From Bactericera cockerelli (lineage: Eukaryota > Arthropoda > Insecta > Hemiptera > Triozidae), in NCBI GenBank assembly GCA_024516035.1, contig CM044959.1, forward strand, positions 37,894,369 through 37,958,368: a DNA stretch of 64,000 nucleotides, in the 5' to 3' direction. The notes beneath the pieces are model-generated. The model was not told the origin of the DNA. It searched no databases and saw nothing but the letters and a program-made list of their open reading frames with translations. Positions within the stretch are counted from its first letter, which is position 1, and each line of letters begins with the position of its first letter. Of this stretch, positions 1-10,965 are shown in pieces. The translations under genes were made by a program, and so were the position numbers.

Positions 1-715
1 ATTATTCGGGTTTGGAGATGTGAAGACAGCCACTAGAAGGTAAGATAATAATAATAATGTGTTTATTTGTGTTATTATATCACAACTTTAGTGGGTAGCG
101 CAGAATTATAGGACTTTTCGATATCTTTAATATCCCAATATCTTATTTTTGCCTAAAATTCCGCCACTGGTCACTGCTAACATTAAAGCAGCTACTGATT
201 TTCCCCCACGGGTTCGAACCCAGGTCACCGTGCATGCAACGCATAGCGCGCTAAATCACTCGGCCACGGTGTTTACTGAAGGTGAGATTATTGTGGTTCT
301 GAAATAATAAAACTGATTAATCGTTAAAAGCTAGAACTTTAAACTGGGGTAAGACTAGTAACATACTAGTCTTGCTAAATGGCAGATTCCTATTATTATT
401 ATTTTTTGCTTGATGTCATTTAACATAAGAGGTTATTTTTATAGGTACACCCATTAACCCATAAAATAAATTACACAATATATTTCAAGGTGGTTTAAAA
501 TTTTCAAACAGTGGCAAAGTCCAAAAGCTCATTGGTCTGCTCAAAACCTCACAACTACATGTATTAACCAGACCTACTCAAAGCCAACTATCAAACCGTT
601 GAAGTCGCTCGTTATTGGGCAAGAAGAAATCTTAAATAATCTGGAATTGTAAATGTAAATTGAGTAACAAGTCATTAAGACTGGACCTTTGGTTATATGA
701 ATCCTCCATTCGCAG

Positions 716-3700
716 GATATCCCTCTTTTGTCACAAGATCCTGATCAAACAACTCAAGTCTTGGTTCTTCAACGGAACTCTTCTCGACCCTCATGAAGAG
801 TTCTTCATCCGAAGTGTGAAGACTGCAGCGCCCTCTACCAGCGATAACCTCCATGATGTTACCATGGCAAACACGCTCAACTCTACCGCCATGACTGCTG
901 TGTCATTGGTAAGTTCCACTGAGGAATAAGCAATGCAGAATTCGTAATGCCTGAAATATGTCACAGAAACTACTCAAAATGACTACCATTATTACCTTCA
1001 ACTGTATGTAAAGAAGAAGAATAAGTTCAAATTTGAGACAGTTCAGTGTTTGGAAAAAAATGTAACAAAATTTTGATTAATGGGGCTTTTTGCAACATCA
1101 GTATTATTATTATCATCTGGCCTAGTTGCAGGGTTTTCAGTGAAACCCTTACAATTAACGACGCGACCTAATTAGATCTATTGTGACCAGTTGATTCTAT
1201 TTGGGTTTAACGTTCTGACTAAGATAGATAGTCAGGACGAGGGTTTTACCCTCCATTCGCTGGGAATCGTACCAGCTACCCACATTAACCTCACCCAGCC
1301 TGGCGGAAACGCCAGCCTCACGTGTTTGGTTAGAACAGAATTTTCGTCGAAAAGTCTGCCCCAACCGGGAGTTGAACTCTGGATTACGGGCAGTAGTCAC
1401 AACCATTACGCCACGGAGACTGGCTGCAACATCAGTATGTTTTAACAAACTATGAGAACAAAAGGCAACACATTTGTTTTTCTTCAACTTTTGTATTTAT
1501 ATTTGAAAATTTAAATGACATAAATTATATCATCCAGACCATCAAAAATGGTGACAGTGCCAAATACACTTACTCACTTATTGCCGCATTACCTATTTGA
1601 ATTTCAATTAAAATGCTTGTTAAAAAAGTTTATTTCTATTATATAATAATATTATGATTACTATCCATGTGTTCAGGGACACACCAGCCAGGAGAAAGCC
1701 AAGGTGAAAGAGTACGAGATCAGAATAGACATGCTGCCCTGCTACATGCACGTGAGGTTAGCCACCAAGATACTCTTCATAGGAGAAACCATCCTGATGC
1801 TGTCCTGGGATGTAGGTAAGTGGCAGAGCTTGTACCAATTTGATAAATGTAATGTGCGCAGTAAAATAAAATGTTCATGTGAATCTCCAGTTACCGAAAG
1901 GCCATTAACTTTGGCATCTGTTGGCTTGTCCCGGACCACATATTTCCATATCAATTATCGCATCGCGAGGACTACGGTTTTTTCTTCATAAGCCAAAAGA
2001 ACCCCTGGGAACTTCAGGCTAGCCTGCTTTGTTAGGGTTGGCTTGTCTGTTTTCTGTTTATAGCCCTCTAGTGAGACACTGGTCTTCTGACTGTTTAACT
2101 TCCCCCAGCCAGGCATGTTTAATTTAATAATTCTAATCAGCCTATCTAGCTGCTGGATTCAAAGGGTTTCAATAGGCTTATTCAGGAAAAAAGCCAAAAG
2201 TCTTCACTATGGTTGGTCCTGCAAATTAGCTCCGATGGACCGAAAATGATTAAATGAATTGCAAAGGAACAATACTCCATCTGAGCTATTATTTATTAAC
2301 CCGGTAAGACATTATCACGACACGTCGACATAGCTTTTGTCGCTACAACAACAATTTAATAACCTGTATTCCCGAGGTCAATAATTCGAGTCTCAACCAA
2401 GTCAAATTTCAGTAAGGAGTGTTTGAGTTATTGTGTTATCATTCAAGTGGCAGAGAATGCCTAAGGCATTAACTTCGCCCCGGATTACAAGACAATTGTA
2501 CATTTAAATTTAAATATTTTCTTCTGTATTTTATTTTGTAAATATTGTTAATTTTTTTTTATCTCTGTTAATAATTTATTGTTGTTTGTTTTGTATAAAA
2601 AAAATAAAGTGTAAATAAATAAATAAAGTGATATACTTTATTTTTTCGTAGCCATGAAACATTACTATGTAGTCGCTCGTAGTCTATTTTATCTTGCCCA
2701 TCCCGTGGTATGGATCCTCTTTGATGGCCGAGAAGTAACACAATATTGCACATTTAAACATGATAACCATTTTAATTTAAAACCGACACTGATAAATTAA
2801 ATAAATGTAGGCAGCTACAATCACACAGATTTATCCATACTAAGTTCCTATATTGTTAGTTACCTTCACACAACGGATCTACATACTCGGATTCAATCGA
2901 TTCTCTCGATTTCAGATTCAAGCGGCTTGAAGAACGTTCACAATTTTTTCGAGGAGCGAGAAGATGAGCTGAGGACAGAACTCGACTCCCTCCTCTCTGA
3001 GGAAGTAATTAATGTGCTCCGGCTGGAGAAAATAGTAGACACGCTCAAGTTTTGTGTCACCAAGGTACAGCAAATTACTTTCTCTTTAATATGTTTTTTT
3101 TTTTTTTTTTTTTGTTTACGTCGCTTTCAACTGCATGGTCATATCACGACGGGGGTTTTACCTTCCATTGCCTGGAAACTCACAAACCAGCTACTAAAAT
3201 TAACCTCACCCAACCTTAGTATAACTTTTTATATAAATGACTAGCGGGCTGTCGCCCGCTTTGCGGGCCGAGGCATGGCCGTGAAAGCAAAAAGTCCTTT
3301 TTCGCCAATGGCAGGTGTTGTAGTGGGAATTTCGAAAAATCCCGTCTTATTGCACATCTAGACTATAAGACAAAGCTACCTACCAAATTTCAGCTTCCTA
3401 GGACTTACCAGTTCGGAGAAACAGTGATGATCAGTCAGTCAGTGACTTTGACATTTATATATTAAGATTAAAAATAAAAGTCTTCACTTGACTGGTTAAG
3501 AAACAAAATGAGTACCTATATTATAATGGTAATTGACATGATTTTTTGATATCTTCGTAACTTAACTATATTACTCCTACTCTATCCCTTACTCCTAGCC
3601 TACATCGTCGCTCTTCAAAAATATACTATATTACTTCTGTTCTAATTGAGTTTCAATTAATGACATTGTCAAAAATATTTTATGGTGTAAAGAAGAATGA

Positions 3701-6700
3701 TGCATGTTAATGTAAATCTGCCATTTGTTTATTAAACTCCTTACTTATATTATATTAAATTCATAAATATAGAAAAACAAAATCTTCCAAGTAGCAACAT
3801 ACTTCTCAATGTTGTAAAACAAGTTTTTACATCTTCTCATCTTTTATTTACATCTGTTACATCTTCTCATTTTGATCACTTCTGGCTTGCTCTTACAAAG
3901 TAATTTCAACTATCAAATGACTATAATATCTCGATCTATGAGACAGATCTAAAAGACCTCTCTCCATCCCAGTACACACCTAGAGGTCTTCCATTGAATT
4001 TTATCAGAGGGTCTCTTCATTTCAAAGTCTCACCCAACTCATCGCAGAGATGTGATGCAATCCTTGAAGAACAAATTGTAGATGACCAGAGTAATGTACA
4101 GGCCAAGAACCAACTCGAAGGTGTCCCATTTTGTGACGTCGTATTGGACACTCATTGCTTTTGTGATAATCTTCTTGTTGATGTCTTAATCTTGTGTTCT
4201 CGCTTCTATCTTTTGTTTTTAAAACAATCGGCTTATTTCACTGTTGTGTGATGTTTTTTTTATGTTCGATCTAATTAATTTTCATTTTAGTTTAACTTAA
4301 AAGTTACCGTTCATATCAATTTGTGTGTAGAATCAATTTTCTTTTCTTTTTTAATCTGGAGTCGTCAATTTTTTATTTGATTACTATTTTTCAAATCATA
4401 TTAAAAGATTCATGAACTAGGTTTAACTAATTTCCGAGTGTTACGTCAAATTTAGAATTTAATTGTTTTTGTGTATATTTAAGTATCCCGTCTCCCTGTG
4501 TATCTGGTTTTAGTAGAATTTTGAAATACTGTGCTCTGTGAAATTTTGATTTTAGTCAGAAAGTGTGGCCAAAAAAATCAGAAAGACGCGATATTTGCAG
4601 TGTCACAAGTTCAATTATTGTGCCCTCTTTTGTAGATTTTGAAGGATTATGTTACCCTTAATTTTGAAGATTCATGTAACTTTTTTTTTATATTAAAGTT
4701 TAAGTATGATTTTTAATTTCTTTTACAAATAAAATATTTCCTCCAACTTCGCACCACTTGGAATGGTACCCAAAAAGAATGTAACTTTTGAGTCCTAATT
4801 TATGTATAAATATAATAAAAAAATTGATTGTGAGCAATAAATAAATAAATAAAAATACCAATTGGCTTGCTGTTTCAGTACCTATGGACCCTAGTGATTC
4901 ACAGGTCCGACCTCTACTCGCATCTCAAGTACATGAAGGACTTCTACCTGCTAGGCTGGGGCGAGTTCTACGTCGAGTTTCTAGTCAAGACCGGAGCCAA
5001 GCTGCAGAGCAATGTGGCCAGCTTTGCTGCTGGGAGTGAGTCCTCTGTTACCTCCGTTCCTACGAAACGTCGGGTTAGCAAACCCTGACTCGAGTGTTTG
5101 ACAGAGAGTTTTAGATTCTTGCGTCCTACCACGAAACTCGAGAGTTAGACTGATTTCCCACTGATCGGAACATTTTGTTTCAAAAGTCGCCTAGCGTTTC
5201 TCATAGTTTTATGCTGTACTCTTATTATAATCAGACGAGATCGAATCTCACTCTGCATGCAAAATACGAGATAAATGTTGAGAAATGTTTGCCAACAAAA
5301 CGTTACACTCCGTGGAAAACCCTTAGAAATATGTACTTTTTTTAGAATATAAAATAGGTTAGGTATCATCAACCGATTGATCAAGAGTAATCGGTAGTTC
5401 GATAGAGGTATCTCAACCTCATTTAACTTTTTTTTGTGGAAATCCCTAATAAAATATTGTGTTTATAGTTTTAAAGACAGGATTCTCACACTGTGAGCTC
5501 TTCTACCCAACCTGTCTGTATTCCTGGCTGGGTCAGGCTTTGAGATTTGAGCATTTTTTTTGTTCAATAAGCGATTTCGATTAATTGTGAAAGAACATTT
5601 CCAAGTTTGGTTTTAAAAATTGAATAGAATGCCTGATACATCTCTTTGGTAGGGGTTTAGATCCCAATCAAATCACCCTAATAATATCATTTCCTATCTC
5701 AGATCTGAACCAAGCCTTCATCCAGTCAGCGCGCAGTCTCCTCTTTGTTGACGAAAACGTGATCAGCAAGTTCAACTTCACGGTGGAGAAAAATCCAAAA
5801 GGTAAGATAGGAAGAAGGATTTTTTTTTTTTTCCTTTTATAATGCAGTCTTGGGGACTATAAACAGGGAGGAGACCAGCAGTCTTGCTTGGGGACTATAA
5901 ACAGGGAGTAGACCAGCATTGGCTTGGTTCTGGGGGCCCTTTTCAATTATTAGCCTCCTTGTAAAGACAGTGGTAGAAGTGCTGAGTCATTCCTCCACTG
6001 TCTGGCTACCATCGTTCACAATGACGCCACCCTATGATGATGAATGCAGTCTTAGATAGGGAAAACCGATGTTTCCCACTGAACGACGTGTTTTCTTGTT
6101 CAAACTGACCCCTTGTATCAAGTTGGCTGGTTCTGGCACTCCTACCTTCCTATTTTACGGCTGGATGCCCATCCTAACATCAACCCTGTTAAAGACGCCA
6201 TTGTTATTGTGTGTCGGCCTCACAAAGCTGTACCGTATCAGTTTAACGTCTCCCAGCGAAAATTTATGCTCTTCTGATAACACTTTATTTTATTTTCTTC
6301 ATCATCTTTCATCTTCGAAGGTTAGGTGGTAGAAAATGCTTTGAGCATTAACCTCGCCTGGTGGTTACTTTCCACTAAAGCGTGTTATTATTATTATCTT
6401 GTCTGGCTGGGGGACGTTAAACAGGGAGAAGACCAGTGTCCCGCTAGAGGACTATAAACAGAGAACAGACTAGCCAACCCTTACAAGCCAGGCTAGCTTG
6501 CAGTTTCCTAAGGGTTTAATGGCTTGTACAGAAAAGCCCAAGTCCTCATGATGGTTGATCGCACATAGAAATATGTGGTTCAGGACGAGCCAACTTTCAA
6601 ATAAAGTTGGCTGGAGACCATCACTCACCCCTCCAGCTATAGCCAAGCTGGCTACAACAACAACAACAACATTATTATTATCTTTACTTTTATTCGCATC

Positions 6701-9700
6701 TCTTCTCCTCACAGAAAAGCTCATCAACCAGCTGTTCCTCCACTACAAGCCCGACTGGCCGCTGCAGCTCCTCTTCACTCCCCCCATCCTCGAGAACTAC
6801 AACACACTCTTCAAGTTCCTCCTGAGACTGAAGAAGGTGCAGATCGACCTGCACAAGATCTGGCTGCGAGACACCAAGCAGAAGAGCACAAGGTAGCCTT
6901 GTTTGTTTTTTCTTAATTTTATACTCTTAACATTGTACTCTGTCCTCCTATTAAAGCATACTATAATAATAATAATAAGGTAAGTGATTGTCTAGCTGGG
7001 GGACGTTCAACAGGAGAAGACCAGTGTCTTGCTAGCGGACTAAAAACAGAGAACACACTAGCCAAACCTGACAAGCAAGTCTAACTTGCAGTTCCCCAAG
7101 GGTTTAATGGTTTACAAAGAAAAAGACCAAATTCTCATGATGGTTGATCGCACATAGAAATATGTGGTTCAGGACGAGCCAAATTTTCAACTGAAGTTGA
7201 ATAGAGACCATCACTCCCCCGGCTGTAGCTAAGCTTACAACAACAACAACAAGGTTGATGATAATAAAGCGCACCATTAGCTCAGTGCTAAGATCCTCGC
7301 TGACCATGCGGAAAATCCCTGCCTGAAATGCCACAGCCGACGAAAAAAATTCTAGTAATAAATTGGTTACATTTATTTGTAAGGGACACCCTCCGGTGCG
7401 CTTGTGTTGAACCAGAACTTAAACGGAAAATGGTGTGTGACTTCTTTCCTATCAGAGAGGCATACTACCGGATGTGTAAGCTACAATACAGACCACAAGC
7501 GTCTTAAGCTGCAGTTGCATGGCTACGAAAAACATTCTTTATGAATTAGATCACACAATCATTATTTTTATAATTTTATCATCTTGATTTAATAATAATA
7601 ATATAATCCCGGTAAACGGGCTTGTATTAGCGGAAAGAATCTTGTTTACAAGTTACAACAGTAAATGGATTTTGAATCATATCAGCATTTTTTAACTGAT
7701 CTAATTACTAATATATACTATTCCCTCCACCCAGTAGTACTATGATCTCGAGTCAGCATACTTCATGCTGATCCAGTTCTATAATATTTAACCCCCAGTA
7801 TCTCAGCTACCTGGCGTCTGCGCACTCGTCTCAGTCACTGGCTGGACAACCTCCAGTACTATCTCCAGGTGGATGTGCTCGAGTCAGAATATTCCCTGCT
7901 GATCCAAGCTGTGAAGAACTCTGCTGACTTTGAACACATCCAACTGGCGCACATAGACTTCCAGTCCAACGTGCTGAGCAAGGCTTTCATTTACGCTGGC
8001 GAGGTGATTAAAATATTTTTTTGCTGTTGGCATTATGTCCCGGTAGCTCAGTGGTAAAGGCGGCACTCTATGAATCCAGAGATTCCAGATGTCGCGGGTT
8101 CGAAACCCAGCCCGGACATGACAAGTTATCCTCCCATTTGGGATTTTTACCACATAATAATATGTCTTGGGCTTACTGCTGGAGTAATGGGACTTTAATA
8201 GTCTTAATTGGGCAGTATAAATAAGGCGATATTATTATTATGTGTTTATTGGATTATTATTACCTTTGTATTCATAAGGGGGTTCATCACAGGTGCAAGT
8301 ACCACTGTGGTATAGTTATTTATTTATTAGTTCAGGGGGTCCCTTGCCCATTAAGCCGGGTTAAGTTTCGGGAAATGCCCAAGGCATTAACTTCGCCCCG
8401 AATTAATAAATACTATACTAATACTCAAAACTTGTGAAATATCCATGTCTTTATCGAATAGGTACAGGAGATAAGTATCAAATTTTCATCACTAACACAA
8501 AATGTCTCTGTTCTCTTCCAGCCTGCCACTGGCAATGTGTTGTCGCACGGTCAGAATCCTCTCTCAATCACCGTACACCCGGTATGTAAAACTGTACATA
8601 AAACATTTTTTACTTTGAAATAGCCTACCTCCGTGGTACGATATGGTTGTGACTACTTTTTGTTCATGTGCCAGAAGTTGTTGGCTCAAATCCCAGGTTG
8701 TGCAGAATTTTATGATTCTGTTTCTTAAATAGAAAACTAAAAAATGGTGTTTCCTGCCCAACCACGCTTTGCTGAAGTTATTCATCTAGCTAATACGCAT
8801 TCCCAGTTATTAAAGGGTACACTCCATATACAACACGTACTAAACAACTCACTCTGGGACGTAAAGACCAAAATGAATAAGAGATGGCAAGAGACCTGTC
8901 AGAGGATCTAGGCGCACATGTAATTTTTGTCACACCGTGATGTGTGTTGGTTGAAGCGAAGTAGTTAAGGTCGGCGGTCCTGAGCCTCATTGCAAAGCAC
9001 TCTCACTCTCAAAACCCCCAAATTTTAAATCTGAGTGCAGTTGAAAGGGAGATTCGGGGATTATCAGAGTGAGAAAGCTTTCTGGAATTTTACACCGGTT
9101 CCCTTCAGAACACCGAAGTTAAGCGACATCCAGCGAGGTTAAGACTTGGATGGGTGACCATTCAAATTCTAATTCTCGTGACGCTGGCTTTTCCCGGCCC
9201 CACTCAGGCTGGGTGAGGTCAATGTGAGTAGCAGGTTTGTGAGTTTCCTGCGAATGGAGGGTAAAACCCCCGTCGTGATATGACCATGGCAGTTGAAAGC
9301 GACGTTAAACCCCACTTAAAAAAAAAAAAAAAAGCTTTCTGGAACGAGGCTCAGGTATCTTTGAGAAAACTTATTTGTCAGTCAAAAGAGAGTAGTTGTT
9401 TTAGGTGTACATGATTAAACAAAATTATACATACATGTACAGTTGTGCACACATTATAATGTGTGTATGTGGTTTTTTTTTATCTATTAAAAAAATGGCT
9501 TCCCCCTCTCCCCTGCAGGTAAACCATCTCATGTGCACCATCTTGGACATGGGCGAGAGCTTCTGTTGCTTAGCAACCAGCAGCAGCGCCTCCCGGGATG
9601 CAGACCTCAGCCGCCTCTCGGATCAGTTCGACGAAACCATGGGCAACCTGGTCCTGCTTATGTGCGAGCTGCGGCGGCTCAGGTCACGCAGCAACCAGAT

Positions 9701-9779
9701 CGAGCAGCTGCTGACTCGCCTGGACTACAACAAGTGGTACACGCGGGAGCTGCAGCACAAGCAGGAGCATGGGTCATAG
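716..9779 (+). CDS. TUBGCP4: Gamma-tubulin complex component 4 (GCP4/Grip75), 3' nine exons
   Basis: GCP4 is a subunit of the gamma-tubulin ring complex, which nucleates microtubules at centrosomes and spindles. Exons read from the sequence: 716-908, 1677-1815, 2916-3064, 4879-5035, 5703-5801, 6715-6892, 7799-8003, 8522-8581, 9519-9779. Every boundary is AG/GT and the phases agree, giving 479 codons and then TAG. Diagnostic GCP4 motifs, in order: LLDPHEEFFI-type start (residues ~20-35 of this part), a KILFIGET segment, MKDFYLLGWGEFY, the GRIP2-like block DWPLQLLFTPPILENYN, WRLR...LDNLQYYLQVDVLES, and C-terminal LLTRLDYNKWYT (human has LLRLDYNKYYT). Human GCP4 is about 666 residues, so roughly the first quarter lies upstream of the window. 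Introns are full of SINEs and LINE tails. The gene converges on COG6. The last exon's 3' end is tandemly amplified just after the stop. The family call rests on remembered homologues and collinearity. Confidence 0.93.
1110..1423 (-). mobile_element. Family B tRNA-headed SINE, GCP4 intron
   Basis: Reverse-oriented copy of the element at 45758-46010. The inverted B box reads CCGGGAGTTGAACTC. Apparent ORFs on both strands here are element sequence, not genes. Confidence 0.8.
3241..3467 (-). mobile_element. Non-autonomous Helitron
   Basis: On the minus strand it starts TCTTAATATATAAATG after an A and ends ...GCCCGCAAAGCGGGC...CCCGCTAG before a T. It therefore has the A|TC...CTAG|T insertion and the hairpin just before CTAG that define Helitrons. 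About 227 bp. Close relative of 46489-46722. Confidence 0.82.
5478..5512 (+). pseudogene. 35-bp copy of the nested gene's exon start, in a GCP4 intron
   Basis: CAGGATTCTCACACTGTGAG + CTCTTCTACCCAACC matches 51538-51572 with one clear difference (C to T). The match includes the acceptor AG. The frame continues for about 20 further codons and then diverges. It could be a fragmentary exon duplicate or an exon of a related gene. Confidence 0.5.
5838..6035 (+). repeat. Family H interspersed repeat
   Basis: A sequence with GACAGTGGTAGAAGTGCTGA and TCACAATGACGCCACCCTAT has an inverted homologue at 56785-56945 and a fragment at 38080-38115. Its first ~60 bp are internally duplicated (GGGGACTATAAACAGGGAG twice). 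The class is not recognised. Confidence 0.65.
6400..7255 (-). mobile_element. Two family D repeats flanking GCP4 exon 6
   Basis: Reverse copies at ~6400-6665 and ~6985-7255 bracket the exon at 6715-6892, leaving it only ~50 bp of unique intron upstream and ~90 bp downstream. Apparent ORFs in this interval outside the exon are element sequence. Confidence 0.72.
6898..6982 (+). mobile_element. LINE 3' tail directly after GCP4 exon 6
   Basis: TTGTTTGTTTTTTCTTAATT...GTACTCTGTCCTCC...TAAAGCATACTATAATAATA matches the tail at 12135-12225. Its 5' truncation point lies only about 6 bases into the intron, so the donor (AG|GTAGCC) is followed almost at once by element sequence. Confidence 0.7.
7258..7560 (+). 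mobile_element. tRNA-headed SINE, family E
   Basis: A tRNA-like head (GCGCACCATTAGCTCAGTG) is followed by a body with CATCAGAGAGGCATACTACC-like and ACAGACCACAAGCGTCT segments and a GGCTACGAAA end. Other copies: 47335-47660 (-, best preserved head), 2625-2750 (-), 10620-10790 (+), 14511-14620 (-), 36285-36385 (+), and 63925-64000 (-, cut by the window end). Confidence 0.78.
8035..8235 (+). mobile_element. tRNA-headed SINE, family A
   Basis: TAGCTCAGTGGTAAAGGCG and GGGTTCGAAACCCAG are A and B boxes. The body includes CATAATAATATGTCTTGGGC and ends in an ATT repeat. Other copies: 12570-12695 (-), 13628-13785 (-), 55210-55395 (+). It lies 32 bp inside a GCP4 intron, just after the donor at 8003. 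Confidence 0.82.
9075..9335 (+). mobile_element. 5S rRNA-headed SINE (best copy)
   Basis: The head contains GAACACCGAAGTTAAGC and ACTTGGATGGGTGACC, the hallmarks of 5S rRNA and its internal promoter. The body runs CACTCAGGCTGGGTGAGGTC to GAATGGAGGGTAAAACCCCC, with an A-run tail. Related copies: 21965-22210 (-), 25395-25615 (+), 26860-27095 (-), 35925-36065 (-), 49800-49965 (+, body only), 51950-52145 (-), 53370-53580 (+), 3115-3225 (-, body only). Confidence 0.85.
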
Positions 9780-10410
9780 AGCAGCTGCTGACTGGACTAC
9801 AACAAGTGGAATATCCGGGAGCTGCAGTATAAGTAAGATCATGGGTCATAGATTAGCTGCTGACTGGACTACTACAAGTGGTATACGCGGGAGCTGCAGC
9901 ACAAGCAGGAGCATGGGTCATAGAGCAGCTGCTGACTCGCCTGGACTACAACAAGTGGTACACCCGGGAGCTGCAGCACAAGCAAGAGCATGGCTCATAG
10001 ATCAGCTGCTGACTGGATTACAACAAGTGGTACACGCGAGAGCTGCAGCACAAGCAAGAGCATGGGTCATAGAGCAGCTGCTGACTGGACTACAACAAGT
10101 GGTATACGGGGGAGCTGCAGCACAAGCAGGAGCATGGGTCATAGAGCAGCTGCTGACTGGACTACGACAAGTGGTACACGCGAGATATGCAGCACAAGCA
10201 TTCAATCTTGCAAGTAACACACTTCTCTTAGAAGCTCTTCAAAGCTTAGGAGAAGTACCTTTGTATAAATATTTCTTTATAAAGAAAATAATTAAATAAA
10301 CAATTAAAACTATTTAAAAAAAAGCAGGAGCATGGATCATAAAGCAGCTGCTGACTGGACTACGACAAGTGGTATACCCGGGAGCTGCAGTATAAGCAAG
10401 ACCATGGGTA
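9699..10410 (+). repeat. 72/77-bp minisatellite copied from the GCP4 C-terminal coding end
   Basis: The last ~77 bases of the GCP4 coding exon, from the LLTRLDYNKWYT codons through the TAG stop, are repeated head-to-tail. Copies end near 9779, 9851, 9923, 10000, 10072 and 10144, then a truncated copy ends near 10200, and an isolated copy lies at about 10326-10410. Most copies lack the five bases CGCCT present in the genuine exon and are therefore 72 bp; the copy ending near 10000 keeps them (77 bp). The genuine stop is in the first copy, so the rest should be 3'UTR or downstream DNA. The block between 10201 and 10325 is an insertion that splits the array. Confidence 0.95.
10201..10325 (+). 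mobile_element. Short A-tailed retroposed repeat inside the GCP4 array
   Basis: A ~120 bp sequence interrupts one 72-bp unit after ...CACAAGCA, and the unit resumes as AAGCAGGAGCATGG. An AAGCA-type target duplication and an A-rich 3' end fit retroposition. A related copy lies at about 46937-47045 (shared CTTCTCTTAGAA and TTAGGAGAAGTA). It contains AATAAA at 10295-10300, the first such signal I find after the GCP4 stop. Confidence 0.7.
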
Positions 10411-10965
10411 TTTATGTTGTGTTGTAGGGCTTTGTATAAAAAAGTGGGTATCACCCATTGAAATGTAAAATATATAAATGAATTATATCGTTGATAAAAA
10501 AAAATTGATTAGTAATTATTTTTTTGACATATTTCATAGTTTTTTTCACAGTCAATATTTCTCCTTACCTGAACCAATGCTGAGAAATCATAAAGATCGC
10601 ACATACATATATTATATTAAATAAAAGTGTTGACCCAGCACCTAAATGGGAAGTATTGTGTCACTTCTCGCCCATCAGAGGGGAGGCATACTACGGGATG
10701 GGCAGGCTACAACACAGACCACAAGCGTCTACAGTAGCTCCTGTTTCATGGCTACGAAATAAAAAAAAGTCTGTGAAACACTCATCTTTAAAAAAAAAAA
10801 AAAAAAAAAAAACATGAATAAATTAACGTGTATATTGCACATATTTAATTAAAATATATAGTTGTTTAAGTTGTATTATATCATAGTATATTAATATTGG
10901 TTTTATACAGCAACAAAAACTAGACATAGCTTATTCAATCCTCGTAAAGAGAGAGAAGTGAAAAC

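Noticed and set aside
1191..1487. Overlapping ORFs on both strands near 1.2-1.5 kb
   Set aside because: Both lie in a reversed family B SINE in a GCP4 intron.
7258..7335. tRNA-like sequences with A and B boxes (also 8041-8115, 13328-13380, 45763-45835, 47575-47645, 53228-53300, 55225-55275)
   Set aside because: They continue into conserved non-tRNA bodies, recur as families and do not show an intact cloverleaf with matching acceptor stem. They are SINE heads, not tRNA genes.
9090..9165. 5S rRNA gene
   Set aside because: Only the internal-promoter half resembles 5S rRNA, and it is fused to a SINE body with an A tail.
9769..10299. 176-codon ORF over the GCP4 repeats
   Set aside because: It arises because the 72-bp unit is a multiple of three. 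It is out of the GCP4 frame and no homologue is recognised.
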